A DNA stretch of 64,000 nucleotides from Bacteroidota bacterium (GTDB lineage: Bacteria; Bacteroidota; Bacteroidia; Cytophagales; Cyclobacteriaceae): positions 19,948 to 83,947 of the forward strand of contig JAFDYU010000017.1 of the NCBI GenBank assembly GCA_018267285.1, in the 5' to 3' direction. A program made the position numbers and the translations under genes. Below are positions 35,725 to 44,350 of this stretch, one piece after another; the stretch's first letter is position 1; each line of letters begins with the position of its first letter. The notes beneath the pieces are model-generated. The model worked only from the letters and a program-made list of their open reading frames with translations, did not search any database and had not been told where the DNA came from.

Positions 35725-36993
35725 ATGAACTATTTTTCGCCTTCATACCTAACGACTCCTATTTTGAATTCGTCTGTCACCCTAAAAAGTAACCCAAAAA
35801 TTTCAGGTACTGCCGGCCAGCTTCCTTCTTCCAAGAGCATAAGCAACCGTACACTCATCATCAACGCGCTTGCAGGCAGCCGATCGACCGTTAGGAATTT
35901 ATCTTCGGCCCGCGATACGCAGTTGATGCAATCTTTACTAACCAGTTCTTCTGCTACCATTGACGTGATGGATGCGGGTACCACGATGCGTTTTCTAACG
36001 GCCTACTTTGCGTTAACCAACCAAAGGAAGGTTATTACGGGAACCGACCGGATGAAGCAGCGGCCCATCGGGCTATTGGTTGATGCGCTCCGAAAAATAG
36101 GTGCAGACATTGCTTACCGAGAGCAGGCGGGGTTTCCGCCAATCGAAACGCTGGGCTTCAACTCGCAAAAAGCGGATACTATCGAAATAGCTGGCAATGT
36201 AAGCAGCCAATATATTTCGGCTTTGATGATGGTTGCCCCGATTTTGACCAATGGTCTAACCATAAAACTCACCGGAGAAATAGGAAGCATGCCTTACATC
36301 ACCATGACCGAAGCATTGATGAAAGAATTTGGCGCAAAAATCTCATTCGAAAAAAATCAAATCAAAGTTTTACCCGGTAAATACAACCCAACCACCATAA
36401 CCGTTGAAGCCGACTGGTCGGCAGCAAGCTACTGGTATGCTTTTACGGCTCTGGCCGAAGAAGCAAACATCCTTTTGCCCAATGTTTCGGAGAAATCGCT
36501 TCAGGGCGATCGTATAATTGTGGATGTGATGGAAAAATTGGGTGTACATTCTGTTTTTAAAAACGGAATGTTGGGGTTGACTAAAAAAGACTCTGCAACT
36601 CACCTTGAATGGAATTTCAAAGATTGCCCTGACTTAGCTCAAACGGTTTTACCGCTTTGTGCTGCAAAGGGAATAAGTGGAAAATTTACCGGGCTTGAAA
36701 GCCTTCGCATTAAAGAGACCGATCGAATCGCTGCCTTAAAAAATGAACTGACGAAAATTGGAGCAATGTTGATTGAAGAAGTTGGAGGTTGGAGGTTGAA
36801 GCCCGGGAATATCTCATTGCTTAAAGAACCCATCGAAACGTATCACGACCACCGTATGGCTATGGGCTTTGCACCTTGGGCAACCTTAACAGATATTACT
36901 ATTCTTTCCCCAGAAGTAGTTAACAAATCGTATCCGGGTTTTTGGGAAGACGTGAAGGCCGTAGGTATTGATGTGAGCGAAGTTAAAAGTTAG
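35725..36993 (+). CDS. aroA: 3-phosphoshikimate 1-carboxyvinyltransferase (EPSP synthase)
   Basis: A 422-residue enzyme that joins shikimate-3-phosphate and phosphoenolpyruvate. Motifs: GQLPSSKSISNRTLIINALA, DVMDAGTTMRFLTAYFA, DRMKQRPIGLLVDALRKIGADI, SSQYISALMM, and the C-terminal LRIKETDRIAALKNEL and DHRMAMGFAP. Somewhat divergent in the middle (residues 210-330), as in other Bacteroidota. The DNA for residues about 353-359 is three tandem heptamers (GTTGGAG, GTTGGAG, GTTGAAG, 36781-36801). Start: ATG 35725, one codon after a TTG. The end overlaps the convergent BtuF-like gene by 4 bases. Confidence 0.95.
   Translation: MNYFSPSYLTTPILNSSVTLKSNPKISGTAGQLPSSKSISNRTLIINALAGSRSTVRNLSSARDTQLMQSLLTSSSATIDVMDAGTTMRFLTAYFALTNQRKVITGTDRMKQRPIGLLVDALRKIGADIAYREQAGFPPIETLGFNSQKADTIEIAGNVSSQYISALMMVAPILTNGLTIKLTGEIGSMPYITMTEALMKEFGAKISFEKNQIKVLPGKYNPTTITVEADWSAASYWYAFTALAEEANILLPNVSEKSLQGDRIIVDVMEKLGVHSVFKNGMLGLTKKDSATHLEWNFKDCPDLAQTVLPLCAAKGISGKFTGLESLRIKETDRIAALKNELTKIGAMLIEEVGGWRLKPGNISLLKEPIETYHDHRMAMGFAPWATLTDITILSPEVVNKSYPGFWEDVKAVGIDVSEVKS
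36781..36801. repeat. Heptamer tandem repeat inside aroA
   Basis: Two exact copies of GTTGGAG and one of GTTGAAG in a row, within the coding sequence. Part of the heptamer-periodic class described in the findings. Confidence 0.7.
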
Positions 36994-36999
36994 AACTTC
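36979..36999. repeat. Heptamer-periodic repeat at the aroA/BtuF-like junction
   Basis: GAAGTTA, AAAGTTA, GAACTTC: 7-base periodic pattern covering the last codons of aroA and the convergent gene end. Confidence 0.55.
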
Positions 37000-37766
37000 A
37001 GAGAAGAAAAATATTTTGGAGCTTGCAGCAGCCTACTTCCATACCACGAAAACATTTCTCCATCCACTAAAACAATTTTCGATTTAGGAAGAATTTTGTT
37101 TAGTTCTTGACCGTGTTTTTCTTTGAAAGGAAACGGTTCGGACGACAGCAGAACGAGTTCGGGCGATATTGATTTTATTTCTTCAAGCGACAGCACCGGA
37201 TACCGCTCCATTGAAATAACATTTGCCAGACCTGTTTTTTCAATCATTGAATGGATAAACGTATTTTTACCCGCTGCCATCCACGGATTTTGCCAGATTA
37301 AATAGAGCGTGCGGATGCCGAGAAACTTTTTTATTGTTGAAAATTCATTTTCAATTTTTTCAATTAAAAAATCGGCTTTAATAATTTCACCTGTGATTTC
37401 TCCGATTAAATGGATCATCATCATTGCACTTTCCCAATTAGCAACATCGCTCATCCAAACCGGAAATTTTTCTGAAAGAGTTTTTATTCCTTCTACCTCA
37501 TTCTCTTCTTTGTTGCCAATGATCAAATCGGGATTTAATTGCTCTATTGCTTCGATATTGAGATTTTTTGTTCCGCCTATTTTTGGTTTAGAATAAAACC
37601 ATTCTTTGGGGTGTACACAAAATTTGGTGATGCCTACAACCCGGTCGGCAAGGTGCAGGTGGTGAAGTAATTCAGTCTGAGAAGGTACTAACGATACAAT
37701 TCGCTGAGGCGGGAAATTAAATTCAACAGACCGGTTGAGTTGATCAAAGCACTGCCTTCGCTGCAT
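36990..37766 (-). CDS. BtuF-like helical-backbone metal/cobalamin receptor, no signal peptide
   Basis: A 258-residue protein of the periplasmic-binding fold used for cobalamin and iron-siderophore uptake: RIVSLVPSQTELLHHLHLADRVVGITKFCVHP, LNPDLIIGNKEEN, LYLIWQNPWMAAGKNTFI and VLLSSEPFPFKEKH. Unlike BtuF it begins MQRRQCFDQLNRSVEF with no signal peptide or lipobox, so it should stay in the cytoplasm. It overlaps the upstream PAS kinase gene by 23 bases, so both are cotranscribed. No ABC transporter genes are nearby. The binding ligand and role are unknown. Confidence 0.8.
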   Translation of the reverse strand: MQRRQCFDQLNRSVEFNFPPQRIVSLVPSQTELLHHLHLADRVVGITKFCVHPKEWFYSKPKIGGTKNLNIEAIEQLNPDLIIGNKEENEVEGIKTLSEKFPVWMSDVANWESAMMMIHLIGEITGEIIKADFLIEKIENEFSTIKKFLGIRTLYLIWQNPWMAAGKNTFIHSMIEKTGLANVISMERYPVLSLEEIKSISPELVLLSSEPFPFKEKHGQELNKILPKSKIVLVDGEMFSWYGSRLLQAPKYFSSLKF

Positions 37767-38847
37767 CGAGCGAATGTACCTCCGTTTTCACTGAAGGCAA
37801 GCGGTTGGGCAGTAAAATTTTAAATTGTGTTCCTTGCCCGAGTTGAGAGCGTACTTCTATTTTTCCGTTTAAACGATTCACCGTGTCTTTCACAATGTGC
37901 AACCCTAACCCGGTGCCCGGGATTTCGGTGGTGGCGCGGAAAAAAATATCAAAAATTTTATCGAGGTTTTCTTGAGCAATTCCTATACCATTGTCAGTAA
38001 CGGTAAATATCAGTTGCTCCTCCTCTACCTGTGCTTTAATAGAAACTGAAGATTTTTCTTTTCTCAGATCAGAATATTTTACTGCGTTTGAAAGCAGGTT
38101 GCTTACAATAGATCGTATTCTTAATAGATCGGAGAAAAGTTCTGCATTGAACAAACAATTCAGTTCAAAAAAAATAGTACTCCCTTTCGGGTGGTTTTTC
38201 AAAACATTGATTTCACTTTCGAGCAGTTGCCTCAAGTCGATACGCTCGGTCGTCACTGCCATTTTACCCACACGGTACAAATGATTTACTTCTTCAATGA
38301 GTGACTCCAATTTATTCAGCATCTCACCCATTATCCGTTCGTATTGCTCTCTTTCTCTTGCCGTAGCTGTCTTCATTAACGTTAAGAGACCCAGGGCCGA
38401 GTGTATGGGGGTGCGCAGATCGTGCGTAGTTTTGTAGATAAACTGATCGAGGTGTTCCTTTTCTTTTTGGAGATCAATAGCCTTTTGCTTCTGTGCAGTT
38501 ATGTCGTGCAACATAATTACAAGCCCGCATATCTCATGGTTGGCAATACGGTTAGATGCTGAAATTTTAAAGTACAAATCGTCTCCCCAAACCGATCGAA
38601 GTAAAATCTCAGCCTTCCTAGCTTGGCCGGCCTGTTCAATACAGTCTTTCCAAGGTTGTCGTTTTTCTAATGGAACAAATTCAAAAACATCTTTACCAAT
38701 AACGGAAATGGGCTCGATACCCAAGAGAGTTTGTACAGATGACGATAAATACCGGATGCAGTAATGTGCATCGGTAATTAGTACAATGGTGCCCGAATCT
38801 TCAAAAAGATCCTGCAACAGATTTCCTGATTCTATCATTTCTCTCAT
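37744..38847 (-). CDS. PAS-domain sensor histidine kinase
   Basis: A 367-residue cytoplasmic kinase. Order: PAS domain (about 15-118, ending in the typical VIMLHDITAQKQ), short coiled coil, DHp helix with H142 in YKTTHDLRTPIHS, and an HATPase domain with N-box LLSNAVKYS, G1 DNGIGIAQENLDKIFDIFFRA and G2 GTGLGLHIVKDTV. There is no membrane helix or receiver domain. The 3' end overlaps the BtuF-like gene by 23 bases. The response regulator is not adjacent. A small-molecule ligand or redox sensor role for the PAS domain is possible but not visible. Confidence 0.92.
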   Translation of the reverse strand: MREMIESGNLLQDLFEDSGTIVLITDAHYCIRYLSSSVQTLLGIEPISVIGKDVFEFVPLEKRQPWKDCIEQAGQARKAEILLRSVWGDDLYFKISASNRIANHEICGLVIMLHDITAQKQKAIDLQKEKEHLDQFIYKTTHDLRTPIHSALGLLTLMKTATAREREQYERIMGEMLNKLESLIEEVNHLYRVGKMAVTTERIDLRQLLESEINVLKNHPKGSTIFFELNCLFNAELFSDLLRIRSIVSNLLSNAVKYSDLRKEKSSVSIKAQVEEEQLIFTVTDNGIGIAQENLDKIFDIFFRATTEIPGTGLGLHIVKDTVNRLNGKIEVRSQLGQGTQFKILLPNRLPSVKTEVHSLDAAKAVL

Positions 38848-38912
38848 GCCCGGTACTCAACTTTTCAACAGATAAAATCAAATCAATATAGAATGTGTGG
38901 TTTTGAGTGTTA

Positions 38913-39428
38913 TTAAATTAAAATGGCCATACTTGTGAGCTGGCCTGCCACTTTAAGAGACTGGCCGCTTACAGCTGCTTGATTGATCTCGAATTTAAGC
39001 CGATCGTCAACTACTTTTAAGTTGATGCAACTTCCTTTTTTGCCCAAATTAAAACTATCGGTTATTGTTAAAACGGGCTTCCCGGTAACAGCATTTTTAA
39101 TGTTATCAAATTCCCTGTTCTTGCTTTTACCAAGATAAACAACGGAACAATTGACAGCATCCGATGCGCTTTCTAATTTACGAATTGCATATTTCTTGGC
39201 TCCCTTAGGTTTGCCATCGTAATAATTTTTAAGAGTAGTGTAAACATCGTCTTCTCCGTATACACCCACCACAAAATCACCGGTGCCTTCGTCATCGGGC
39301 CAATGCACGTATTTCATAAAGTTGTAGATCATGGCAGCGTGGATTTCGTAAATTGGTTTCGCGGTTTGTGCCATAGCTACACCCGACACGAGGCTTACCA
39401 AAAGACAGAAAACAATTATTTTTTTCAT
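38913..39428 (-). CDS. YfiR-family periplasmic protein (DUF4154), copy 1
   Basis: A 171-residue exported protein with signal peptide MKKIIVFCLLVSLVSGVAMAQ. The DUF4154 features are the N-terminal IYEIHAAMIYNFMKYVHWPDD, VGVYGEDDVYTTL, CSVVYLGKSKN and KGSCINLKVVDDRLKFEINQAAVSGQSLKVAGQL. In Pseudomonas YfiR restrains the diguanylate cyclase YfiN; no such enzyme is encoded here. It is an ungapped homologue of the next upstream gene (39526), same length, so a tandem duplication. Confidence 0.85.
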   Translation of the reverse strand: MKKIIVFCLLVSLVSGVAMAQTAKPIYEIHAAMIYNFMKYVHWPDDEGTGDFVVGVYGEDDVYTTLKNYYDGKPKGAKKYAIRKLESASDAVNCSVVYLGKSKNREFDNIKNAVTGKPVLTITDSFNLGKKGSCINLKVVDDRLKFEINQAAVSGQSLKVAGQLTSMAILI

Positions 39429-39478
39429 ACCGGTCTATTTTAATGTCACCCAAAGAACGTGAACTTTTTGCGAAAGCG

Positions 39479-39501
39479 AAAACCCCGGTTTTACCCAGGG
39501 T
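39479..39501 (-). terminator. Weak terminator-like hairpin between the YfiR-like genes
   Basis: On the minus strand ACCCTGG and CCGGGGT pair with one G-T wobble and a 6-base loop, followed by TTTT. It would end transcripts of the upstream copy before the second gene. Confidence 0.45.
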
Positions 39502-39525
39502 CTTCTTTCACACAAACAAACCCAA

Positions 39526-40041
39526 TTAAATCAATATTGCCATACTGGTTAATGAACTCGATACCTTCAGGTTGGATGCTTCCATGGCATTCTGATTCAA
39601 CTCGAAACGCAGTTTTTCATCTACAGTCTTGAAGTTGATACAGCTTCCTTTAGCACCCAAACCGCTACGGTCGGTTACTACCAGTGTACCTTTGCCTTTC
39701 ACTTTATTGTTAACGGCCTCAAACTCTCCACTCTTGCTGCGGTCGATAAACACAACCTGGCAATCGGTAAGTTCAGAAGCACTTTTGAAGTTCTTGATAA
39801 CATACGTTTTATTGCCTTTGGCCTTGCCGGCATACCAAGTGTTGAGTGTATTGTACATTTCAGAATTTCCAACCACACCGATAACAAACTCATTGCTGCC
39901 ATCACTTGCAGGCCACTGAATATATTTTACGAAATTGAATACCATCATCGAGTAAATTTCGTGCATAGGGCGTTGCTGTGCCGAAACTGCAGAACTCATC
40001 AACAGAACCAATCCTACAACTGCTGCTTTTACTGTTTTCAT
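39526..40041 (-). CDS. YfiR-family periplasmic protein (DUF4154), copy 2
   Basis: A 171-residue exported protein (signal peptide MKTVKAAVVGLVLLMSSAVSAQ) with the same layout as copy 1: MHEIYSMMVFNFVKYIQWPA, IGVVGNSEMYNTL, CQVVFIDRSKS, KGSCINFKTVDEKLRFELNQNAMEASNLKV. Both copies end in LTSMAILI. The two align without gaps in length and differ mainly in surface positions, so they arose by duplication. It has its own promoter at 40076-40083. Function unknown here; the family is linked to c-di-GMP control and to periplasmic redox in other phyla. Confidence 0.85.
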   Translation of the reverse strand: MKTVKAAVVGLVLLMSSAVSAQQRPMHEIYSMMVFNFVKYIQWPASDGSNEFVIGVVGNSEMYNTLNTWYAGKAKGNKTYVIKNFKSASELTDCQVVFIDRSKSGEFEAVNNKVKGKGTLVVTDRSGLGAKGSCINFKTVDEKLRFELNQNAMEASNLKVSSSLTSMAILI

Positions 40042-40075
40042 AACTTTTCCTTTTATTGTTTGTGATTTGATGATA

Positions 40076-40083
40076 CAAAAGTA
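40076..40083 (-). promoter_or_regulatory. TAnnTTTG promoter element for YfiR copy 2
   Basis: TACTTTTG on the minus strand; the leader would be about 29 bases. It coincides with the base of the terminator stem of the upstream M42 gene. Confidence 0.55.
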
Positions 40084-40112
40084 GGCCGCCCCGCTTGCGC
40101 AGAACGGCCTAC
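40076..40112 (-). terminator. Rho-independent terminator of the M42 peptidase gene
   Basis: On the minus strand an 8-bp perfect stem GTAGGCCG/CGGCCTAC (40105-40112 with 40081-40088) with a 16-base loop is followed by TTTTG. It begins 38 bases after the M42 stop codon. Confidence 0.75.
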
Positions 40113-40150
40113 CTTGGCCTTATCCTTTCGGATGTAAGTTTTATCGGTTT

Positions 40151-41221
40151 TTACCGTATATAGCGGTAGTCGTGGCCAGGCTTTACCTGCAAAAGAACCT
40201 CATAAATGAGGTTTATTACGTTTTCAACGTCCTCTTTATGCACTGTTTCTACCGTGGTGTGCATATACTTTAAGGGTAATGAAATAAGGGCTGAAGCAAC
40301 TCCTTCTGCCGAATATGCAAAGGAATCGGTGTCTGTACCGGTAGATCGCGAAACAGCCTGCCTTTGAAAGGGTATTTTCTTCTTTTCTGCAGTCTGGATA
40401 ATCATTTTTAATACATTGTTTTGAACAGCCGGTCCATAGCACACCACGGGGCCAAGACCGCATTTAAGATTACCGCTTTCTTTTTTGTTGTACATGGGCG
40501 AGCCCGTGTCGTGGGTTACATCGGTGCAAATAGCCAAATCGGGTTTAATTCTGCGCGATATCATTTCGGCTCCTCGCAGCCCAATTTCCTCTTGTACCGA
40601 ATTTACTATGTAGAGCCCAAAAGGCAGTTTCTTTTTTTGTTCGCTCAACCTGCGGGCTACCTCGGCTATCATAAAGCCGCCCATTCGGTTATCGAGGGCT
40701 CTGCCGGTGAGGTAATTTTTATTCATTTCCATTAGCTCATCCACAAATGTGATTACACACCCTACGTGCACACCCATTGCCTCAACTTCTTTTTTGTTTT
40801 CGGCACCAATGTCGATGAAAATATTTTTTAGCGTAGGGGTTTCCTCACGAGCTGAATCGCGAACATGTATCGCGGGCCAGCCAAACACGCCTTTCACTAT
40901 ACCCTTATCGGTGTGGATGTTCACCCGCATGGAAGGGGCGATCTGGTGATCGGAGCCACCGTTTCGCTTAACGTAGATGTACCCTTCATCGGTAATGTAA
41001 TTTACAAACCAGCTGATTTCATCCGCATGAGCCTCAATTACAACTTTATATTGTGCCTTGGGGTTTACCACGCCAACAGTGGTTCCGTACACATCAACCA
41101 TGTGAGTATCAATGTACGGGCGGATGTAATCCAGCCAAATCTGCTGGCCGGAAAACTCAAAGCCTGTGGGTGAGGCATTGTTTAAGTAATCGAATAAAAA
41201 TTTTCTGCTTTTCTTGTCCAT
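40151..41221 (-). CDS. M42-family metal-dependent aminopeptidase
   Basis: A 356-residue cytoplasmic peptidase (glutamyl/general aminopeptidase, FrvX-like). Zinc-site features: VVIEAHADEISWFV near residue 67, GRALDNRMGG with a metal aspartate, SVQEEIGLRGAEM with the catalytic and metal glutamates, and CTDVTHDTG; the end has STGTDTDSFAYSAEG. M42 enzymes form tetrahedral dodecamers that trim peptides. Standard length. It is a single-gene unit with promoter at 41241-41248 and terminator at 40076-40112. Confidence 0.93.
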   Translation of the reverse strand: MDKKSRKFLFDYLNNASPTGFEFSGQQIWLDYIRPYIDTHMVDVYGTTVGVVNPKAQYKVVIEAHADEISWFVNYITDEGYIYVKRNGGSDHQIAPSMRVNIHTDKGIVKGVFGWPAIHVRDSAREETPTLKNIFIDIGAENKKEVEAMGVHVGCVITFVDELMEMNKNYLTGRALDNRMGGFMIAEVARRLSEQKKKLPFGLYIVNSVQEEIGLRGAEMISRRIKPDLAICTDVTHDTGSPMYNKKESGNLKCGLGPVVCYGPAVQNNVLKMIIQTAEKKKIPFQRQAVSRSTGTDTDSFAYSAEGVASALISLPLKYMHTTVETVHKEDVENVINLIYEVLLQVKPGHDYRYIR

Positions 41222-41240
41222 AATTCGCTTGGTTAATTTC

Positions 41241-41248
41241 CAAATTTA
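41241..41248 (-). promoter_or_regulatory. TAnnTTTG promoter element for the M42 peptidase
   Basis: TAAATTTG on the minus strand, 19 bases before ATG 41221; leader of about 14 bases. Confidence 0.55.
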
Positions 41249-41355
41249 AAAGAATTACAGTTCTAAGTGTCTTGAATAAGACAAACAATTAATTTAAGTT
41301 ACTGAACTGAATCTCAGCACCGGGGGTTATCCGTATATTCATAAAAATCAAAAAA

Positions 41356-41847
41356 ATGAAAAAACTCGTATTATTTTCGGTAGTGCTGATGTTTATCTCT
41401 TATACCGGAAAAGGGCAAAATAAAACTATCAAAAAAAATACCATGAACGATACTTCGCCAACCGTAAACCACACGGAAGAAGAGTGGAAAAAAATATTGA
41501 CACCCGAGCAATACCATGTGCTGCGCGAGAAGGGGACCGATCTGCCCTTCACGGGGAAATATTATTTAAACAAAGAAAAAGGGGTTTACCATTGTGCGGC
41601 CTGCGGCAATGAGTTATTTACTTCCGATATGAAGTTTGACTCTTCGTGCGGGTGGCCCAGTTTCGACAAAGAAATTGCCGGTGGCAAAATCAAGAAACAA
41701 GTTGACCGTTCATTGGGCATGGTTCGTACCGAAATTCTTTGTGCCAAGTGTGGCTCTCATTTAGGCCATTTATTTGATGACGGCCCTACGTTAACCGGAT
41801 TGCGGTATTGCGTTAACTCAACTTCGGTAGATTTTAAAGGAAAATAA
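41356..41847 (+). CDS. msrB: Exported peptide-methionine (R)-S-oxide reductase
   Basis: A 163-residue MsrB with a signal peptide ([21 protein letters not shown]). The zinc cysteines are C80/C83 (HCAACG) and C129/C132 (CAKCG), and the catalytic cysteine is C152 in [14 protein letters not shown] and [11 protein letters not shown] are also present. It reduces R-methionine sulfoxide in proteins. Secretion means it repairs periplasmic or outer-membrane proteins and needs an electron source outside the cytoplasm, not seen here. A hairpin shared with the convergent gene follows. Confidence 0.95.
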   Translation: MKKLVLFSVVLMFISYTGKGQNKTIKKNTMNDTSPTVNHTEEEWKKILTPEQYHVLREKGTDLPFTGKYYLNKEKGVYHCAACGNELFTSDMKFDSSCGWPSFDKEIAGGKIKKQVDRSLGMVRTEILCAKCGSHLGHLFDDGPTLTGLRYCVNSTSVDFKGK

Positions 41848-41880
41848 AAAAGACTGCCCTTTTGAGACAGCCTTTTTATT
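41848..41880. terminator. Bidirectional terminator
   Basis: AAAAAGACTG and CAGCCTTTTT pair with one mismatch around a short loop, with A and T runs on both sides, between two convergent genes (msrB and the secreted 190-residue protein). Confidence 0.65.
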
Positions 41881-41895
41881 CTTAATGAGCTATTC

Positions 41896-42468
41896 TTAGA
41901 AAATAAATGATTGTGAGTTTCCTTTGTTGTCTGTCAACACAAAGGTATGGTAACCTTCTGAAGGGAGGCTGTAAACGATACCAAAGTTTCCGTTAGCCAC
42001 GTGAGTTTCGCTGTGCAACAATTCACCGTTTGTATCATAAACGCTTACGTTCACTTTGCTTTCGCCTTTGGCAGACGCGGTGATCAAATATTTTGAACTA
42101 AAGTTCGTGAGTTTCCGAACTGCCATTAAAGAAGTGGGCTGGTTTTTAGGGGCAAGCGTGTAGTTAATTTTTTCCGACTTCTTGCCCAATTCGTCTTCAA
42201 TTTCAATTACATATTCTCCTTCGGGAAGTGAAGAAAAATTGTAAGGGCGTGCAAAACTTTTTTCGTTGTTAATCTCTTCTGTGAACACTTTTTTTCCATC
42301 GCTGTTGAAGATCGTCACTTTTACTTTCGTAGAAAGCTCAGACTTGTAAACAACTTTAAATACGTTTTTAGAAGAACCAGATACAACCGCAACGGTAGGT
42401 TCAACAGCAGCCATTGCCATGGCGGCAAAGGCAATCATACCAAGGGTGAGAGAGAGTTTTGTTTTCAT
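41896..42468 (-). CDS. Secreted protein with two Ig-like/T9SS-tail-like domains
   Basis: A 190-residue protein with signal peptide (MKTKLSLTLGMIAFAAMAMA). The mature part consists of two beta-sandwich units: the first with VKVTIFNSDGKKVFTEE and LPEGEYVIEIEDE, the second with VNVSVYDTNGELLHSETH and GYHTFVLTDNKGNSQSFIF. Both resemble T9SS C-terminal sorting domains or DUF3244-type folds, but without the usual final lysine-rich strand. Probably periplasmic or surface-exposed; function unknown. A -7 element (42496-42503) lies 28 bases upstream. Confidence 0.7.
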   Translation of the reverse strand: MKTKLSLTLGMIAFAAMAMAAVEPTVAVVSGSSKNVFKVVYKSELSTKVKVTIFNSDGKKVFTEEINNEKSFARPYNFSSLPEGEYVIEIEDELGKKSEKINYTLAPKNQPTSLMAVRKLTNFSSKYLITASAKGESKVNVSVYDTNGELLHSETHVANGNFGIVYSLPSEGYHTFVLTDNKGNSQSFIF

Positions 42469-42495
42469 AAATGTTTTTGTGCGTTTAATTTTTTA

Positions 42496-42503
42496 CAAAA
42501 GTA
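42496..42503 (-). promoter_or_regulatory. TAnnTTTG promoter element for the secreted 190-residue protein
   Basis: TACTTTTG on the minus strand, about 28 bases before ATG 42468. Confidence 0.55.
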
Positions 42504-42691
42504 TACCTGACCCTATTGTAAAAAATGAAAAGAGAATTTCTTTACCAATGCGGGTAATAAAACATGCAGACCGTTGTTTTCGATTTTTAAAATTAACCGC
42601 TATCCGATTTTTGTATGGCTACAACACCAGCCCACCAAATTTTCTGATTGAACCCGAAGCCTTTCGGAAAATCTCAACGATGTAATGTTTT

Positions 42692-44254
42692 TTACAAAGG
42701 GATGTTGCCGTGCTTTTTTCTCGGCAGTTTGGCCACTTTGTTTTCCAGCATCTGAAAAGCTTTAATCAATTTTATGCGGGTTTGCTCCGGAAAAATCACT
42801 TCATCGATATAGCCACGGTGGGCCGCACGATACGGATTGGCAAATTTCTTGGTGTACTCTTCTACTTTTTCATCGAGTTTGGCCTGTGGGTTGGCGGCTT
42901 CGGAAATTTCCTTTTTAAAAATAATCTCAGCCGCACCTTTTGCCCCCATCACGGCAATCTCGGCCGTAGGCCAGGCGTAGTTTAAATCGGCTCCAATGTG
43001 TTTGCTGTTCATCACATCGTAAGCACCGCCATAAGCCTTTCGGGTAATTACGGTAACACGTGGTACGGTGGCCTCGCTGAAGGCAAACAGCAATTTCGCG
43101 CCATTGGTAATGATGGCGTTCCACTCCTGATCGGTGCCCGGCAAAAAACCCGGGACATCTTCAAGAACCAGCAACGGAATATTAAACGAATCGCAAAAAC
43201 GAACAAAACGGGCTCCTTTAACGCTGGAGTGTATGTCTAAAACACCAGCCAACGATGCGGGTTGGTTGCCCACAATGCCAATGCTTCTGCCGGCTAACCG
43301 GGCAAAGCCGACCACTATATTTTCTGCGAAATTTTTGTGTACCTCAAAAAACGAATTTTCATCCACAATGCCATTTACCACTTCGCGCATATCGTACGGC
43401 TGATTGGGGTTTGACGGTACAATTTCGTTTAACGCGGTTCGTTTTTCATCGCCCGAAGTGTACGGCAACCGGGGAGCATCGTCTTCACAGTTTTGAGGAA
43501 TGTAGCTGAATAGTTTTTTTATTTCGTTGATGCACTCCGCTTCATTTGCGCAGGCAAAGTGAGTAACCCCACTTTTCATGCTGTGTGTACTGGCACCACC
43601 CAGTTCTTCGGCCGTAACGTTTTCATGCGTAACTGTCTTCACTACGTTTGGCCCGGTAACGAACATGAACGAAGTGTTCTCTACCATAAAAATAAAATCG
43701 GTCATGGCGGGAGAATAAACTGCGCCTCCCGCACAAGGCCCCATAATAGCCGAAATTTGCGGCACCACACCCGATGCCATTACATTTCGGTAAAAAATAT
43801 CGGCATAACCGCCCAGCGAAACTACCCCTTCCTGAATCCGAGCCCCACCACTGTCGTTCAGCCCGATTAACGGAGCGCCATTTTTCATAGCAAGCTCCAT
43901 CACTTTAACAATTTTTTCGGCATGGGTCTCTGAAAGTGAGCCACCAAACACGGTGAAATCTTGCGAGAAGACATACACCAGTCTTCCTTGTATGGTTCCG
44001 TAGCCGGTAATTACGCCATCTCCCAAATAGTATTCTTTGTCGAGGCCAAAGTCTTTGCTTCGGTGCATTACAAATTTTCCAAGCTCTTCAAAAGAACCTT
44101 CGTCAAGCAAAAGCTCTACACGTTCGCGCGCGGTGAGCTTGCCTTTTGCATGCTGTTGCTCTACGCGTTTCACTCCACCGCCCAATAAGGCCTCCGCATT
44201 TTTACGTTTCAGTTCGCTGAATTTATCTTGGAGAATTTTGTCTTTCGTTTCCAT
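42692..44254 (-). CDS. Propionyl-CoA carboxylase-type carboxyltransferase subunit
   Basis: A 520-residue carboxyltransferase. Features: [38 protein letters not shown], the acyl-CoA region [42 protein letters not shown], and the biotin region [28 protein letters not shown] with [24 protein letters not shown]. This matches the propionyl-CoA carboxylase beta/methylmalonyl-CoA decarboxylase alpha group, giving methylmalonyl-CoA. The biotin-binding subunit is not in the window. It is divergent from ppx. Confidence 0.92.
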   Translation of the reverse strand: METKDKILQDKFSELKRKNAEALLGGGVKRVEQQHAKGKLTARERVELLLDEGSFEELGKFVMHRSKDFGLDKEYYLGDGVITGYGTIQGRLVYVFSQDFTVFGGSLSETHAEKIVKVMELAMKNGAPLIGLNDSGGARIQEGVVSLGGYADIFYRNVMASGVVPQISAIMGPCAGGAVYSPAMTDFIFMVENTSFMFVTGPNVVKTVTHENVTAEELGGASTHSMKSGVTHFACANEAECINEIKKLFSYIPQNCEDDAPRLPYTSGDEKRTALNEIVPSNPNQPYDMREVVNGIVDENSFFEVHKNFAENIVVGFARLAGRSIGIVGNQPASLAGVLDIHSSVKGARFVRFCDSFNIPLLVLEDVPGFLPGTDQEWNAIITNGAKLLFAFSEATVPRVTVITRKAYGGAYDVMNSKHIGADLNYAWPTAEIAVMGAKGAAEIIFKKEISEAANPQAKLDEKVEEYTKKFANPYRAAHRGYIDEVIFPEQTRIKLIKAFQMLENKVAKLPRKKHGNIPL

Positions 44255-44292
44255 ATAACTTTTTCAAAGGCCGAAGATGAGAATAGTATTTG

Positions 44293-44320
44293 GAATTTCG
44301 AAGTTAGAATTCGGAATTTA
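44293..44320. repeat. Heptamer-periodic repeat upstream of ppx
   Basis: Four consecutive heptamers each beginning GAA (GAATTTC, GAAGTTA, then two more), between the divergent carboxylase and ppx genes. Belongs to the class described in the findings. Confidence 0.65.
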
Positions 44321-44350
44321 GGGCTTTTTAAAAACAATTTAAATCTGCGC

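Noticed and set aside
44228-44350. An N-terminal extension of Ppx/GppA by 41 codons
   Set aside because: It would be translated from the heptamer repeat and from the start of the divergent carboxylase gene; the conserved domain starts exactly at ATG 44351.
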